A DNA stretch of 64,000 nucleotides from a virus. This document shows, piece by piece, positions 62,986-64,000 of this stretch. Under the pieces are notes generated by a model. It worked only from the letters and a program-made list of their open reading frames with translations, did not search any database and was not told the DNA's origin. Location: the IMG/VR virus record IMGVR_UViG_3300035180_000402, positions 17,602 to 81,601 of that record; one strand, written 5' to 3'. The position numbers and the translations under genes were made by a program. Position 1 is the stretch's first letter. Each line of letters begins with the position of its first letter.

Positions 62986-63405
62986 TTATCCCAATCCAAA
63001 ATTACAAGTACATTCAATCCCTATATCTTGTGGTTTATCACAAGTTACATAGCATATATATCCACCTTGTTCTACAAGTCTATACCATTGACACTCTTCA
63101 CAATAATAAACAAATGGACCTTCGTGTATTTCTTCAATTAATGCGTACTCATTGGTTTTACCTTCAGATATATCACCAGCATCTTCTTTTACCCATCTAT
63201 CTGCTTGTTCAAAAGACATTGAAAAGCCATGAGCTCTATGTTTTACTTCATTATAATAATGTATACCCATAAATAGCAAATGTCTTAACGACCCGATTCC
63301 ATATCCAGGTTTACTAAATAGCTTAAGAAGCTTATAAAGAATACCCCATTGCTTATTTTTATACTTTCTTGTATCAAATGTGGATATAACAAATATAGAG
63401 TTCAT
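62986..63405 (-). CDS. Phage protein with an ALIEEIHEG motif and zinc site
   Basis: 139 residues. HRAHGFSMSFEQADRWVKED, AGDISEGKTNEYALIEEIHE and YYCEECQWYRL parallel a phage protein type I recall having a ..F..A...V..N..DI.E....YA(V/L)IEEI..G core. The C-terminal Cys pairs could hold zinc. Function unknown. Confidence 0.6.
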   Translation of the reverse strand: MNSIFVISTFDTRKYKNKQWGILYKLLKLFSKPGYGIGSLRHLLFMGIHYYNEVKHRAHGFSMSFEQADRWVKEDAGDISEGKTNEYALIEEIHEGPFVYYCEECQWYRLVEQGGYICYVTCDKPQDIGIECTCNFGLG

Positions 63406-63407
63406 GA

Positions 63408-64000
63408 TTAGTTCTTTGTAGACAATGATTTAAACTGATCACAGTATTTGCCATTAAAATCCTTGAATAGCTCACACCAGTTGTTTAACTTGTTATTAAA
63501 TTTTCGCCATTCACAATTATCACACATATCAAAATGATGTTCTACAAAGAGAGTAGGATCATAAAAATAAGCATAAGTCTTTGAAGCCTTATATCCTTCT
63601 TTTGTAATAAGAAAATCTATACTTTCTTTTAACTTATCAAATGCTCTTGTACAAACATCGAAGCGAATTGGACAGTTTGTCCATTTATCAAATAGCTTAC
63701 AGTGGTCAATAACCAGATGTTGGTTAATATAGGAATAGCAATCCTTACTCTTTGTACTGTATCCACCTTGTAGTTTACTTGTCTTAATACTTAAAAACAA
63801 ACTATTTTTATATCTATGAACAGAATATTTGATAGAATGCTGACGTAAAAAATTTGTAATTAAAAGCCACTTCTCTTGTTGTTCATTGTCTAGTTGTACA
63901 AATTCTTTATTTAACCCAATTGGAAACACTCTATACTCATTATCATTAGTCCAAACTTTTGTCCAATATTTCTTATCACTGTAAGTTTGAAAGCATTTAA
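63408..64000 (-). CDS. Unknown zinc-site protein (5' partial)
   Basis: The frame stays open to the right window edge (KCFQTYSDKKYWTKVWTNDN precedes the internal GTG), so the real start lies outside. The C-terminus has FDMCDNCEWRKF and WCELFKDFNGKYCDQF, a four-Cys metal site. The rest is a mixed alpha/beta region. No family recognised. Confidence 0.55.
   Translation of the reverse strand, partial: KCFQTYSDKKYWTKVWTNDNEYRVFPIGLNKEFVQLDNEQQEKWLLITNFLRQHSIKYSVHRYKNSLFLSIKTSKLQGGYSTKSKDCYSYINQHLVIDHCKLFDKWTNCPIRFDVCTRAFDKLKESIDFLITKEGYKASKTYAYFYDPTLFVEHHFDMCDNCEWRKFNNKLNNWCELFKDFNGKYCDQFKSLSTKN

Noticed and set aside
1-64000. tRNA genes
   Set aside because: The gaps are short and I recognised no cloverleaf; this was done by eye, so a dedicated tRNA scan would be decisive.

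Overview
The window is a piece of a large tailed-phage genome. It is AT-rich (about 30% GC by eye) and densely coded, with genes that overlap or sit a few bases apart behind good GGAG/AGGAGG ribosome sites. I see no integrase, repressor, rRNA or tRNA. Baseplate proteins of the gp25/GPW, gpJ/gp6 and gp5/gpV types indicate a contractile-tailed (myovirus-like) particle. An overlapping spanin pair (membrane-anchored coiled-coil protein plus lipoprotein) points to a Gram-negative host. A cobalamin-type ribonucleotide reductase, flavin-dependent ThyX and five radical-SAM enzymes suggest low-oxygen conditions; this is inference.

Left part (1 to about 41.8 kb, all plus strand): late virion and lysis genes. 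First comes a run of adhesin or tail-fibre genes built from Ig-like, LamG-like, fibronectin-III, YD-type and YTKSE modules (1-13.8 kb), with clear duplications. A baseplate block follows (13.9-24.3 kb): spike, small tail protein, large chitobiase-C-like protein, gp25, gpJ/gp6, a protein with chitin-binding-like WxxG repeats, and a tail-collar fibre ending in nine cysteines within 18 residues. Directly after this lie one unknown virion-type gene and four adjacent, mostly overlapping radical-SAM genes (25.1-30.0 kb): three SPASM-like and one RimO/MiaB-like. They are followed by a 1191-residue Ig-repeat protein with a DUF2135-like C-terminus and a 72-residue protein ending SCCGGGASR. This radical-SAM cassette inside the tail operon, next to cysteine-rich tail proteins, is the best candidate for an undescribed system: a phage-encoded maturation module for its own tail proteins. 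Lysis genes (holin candidate, exported CHAP-like hydrolase), an NAD-dependent DNA ligase with an extra N-terminal domain, an ImmA-like peptidase and a charged repeat protein finish the plus-strand block.

A bidirectional terminator at about 41.85 kb separates this from the minus-strand block (41.9-64 kb): spanins, a standalone LigD-type 3'-phosphoesterase, thyX, a SLOG-family protein, a DarG-like macrodomain, HNH endonuclease, MazG-like and RyR-domain proteins, thymidylate kinase, a COG3541-type nucleotidyltransferase overlapping a metallophosphoesterase, and class II ribonucleotide reductase interrupted at its catalytic cysteine by a LAGLIDADG intein ending in Gln. Many small zinc-ribbon or unknown early-type genes, a purine-type phosphoribosyltransferase and a fifth radical-SAM enzyme follow. 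The dNTP genes form a coherent thymidylate and deoxynucleotide supply set.

Between about 45.7 and 62.3 kb several short genes are visibly broken: frameshifts at or near A/T runs, an in-frame TGA, a truncated dCMP deaminase and a truncated metallo-beta-lactamase-fold gene. They are either real decay or homopolymer sequencing errors. The first and last genes run off the window.
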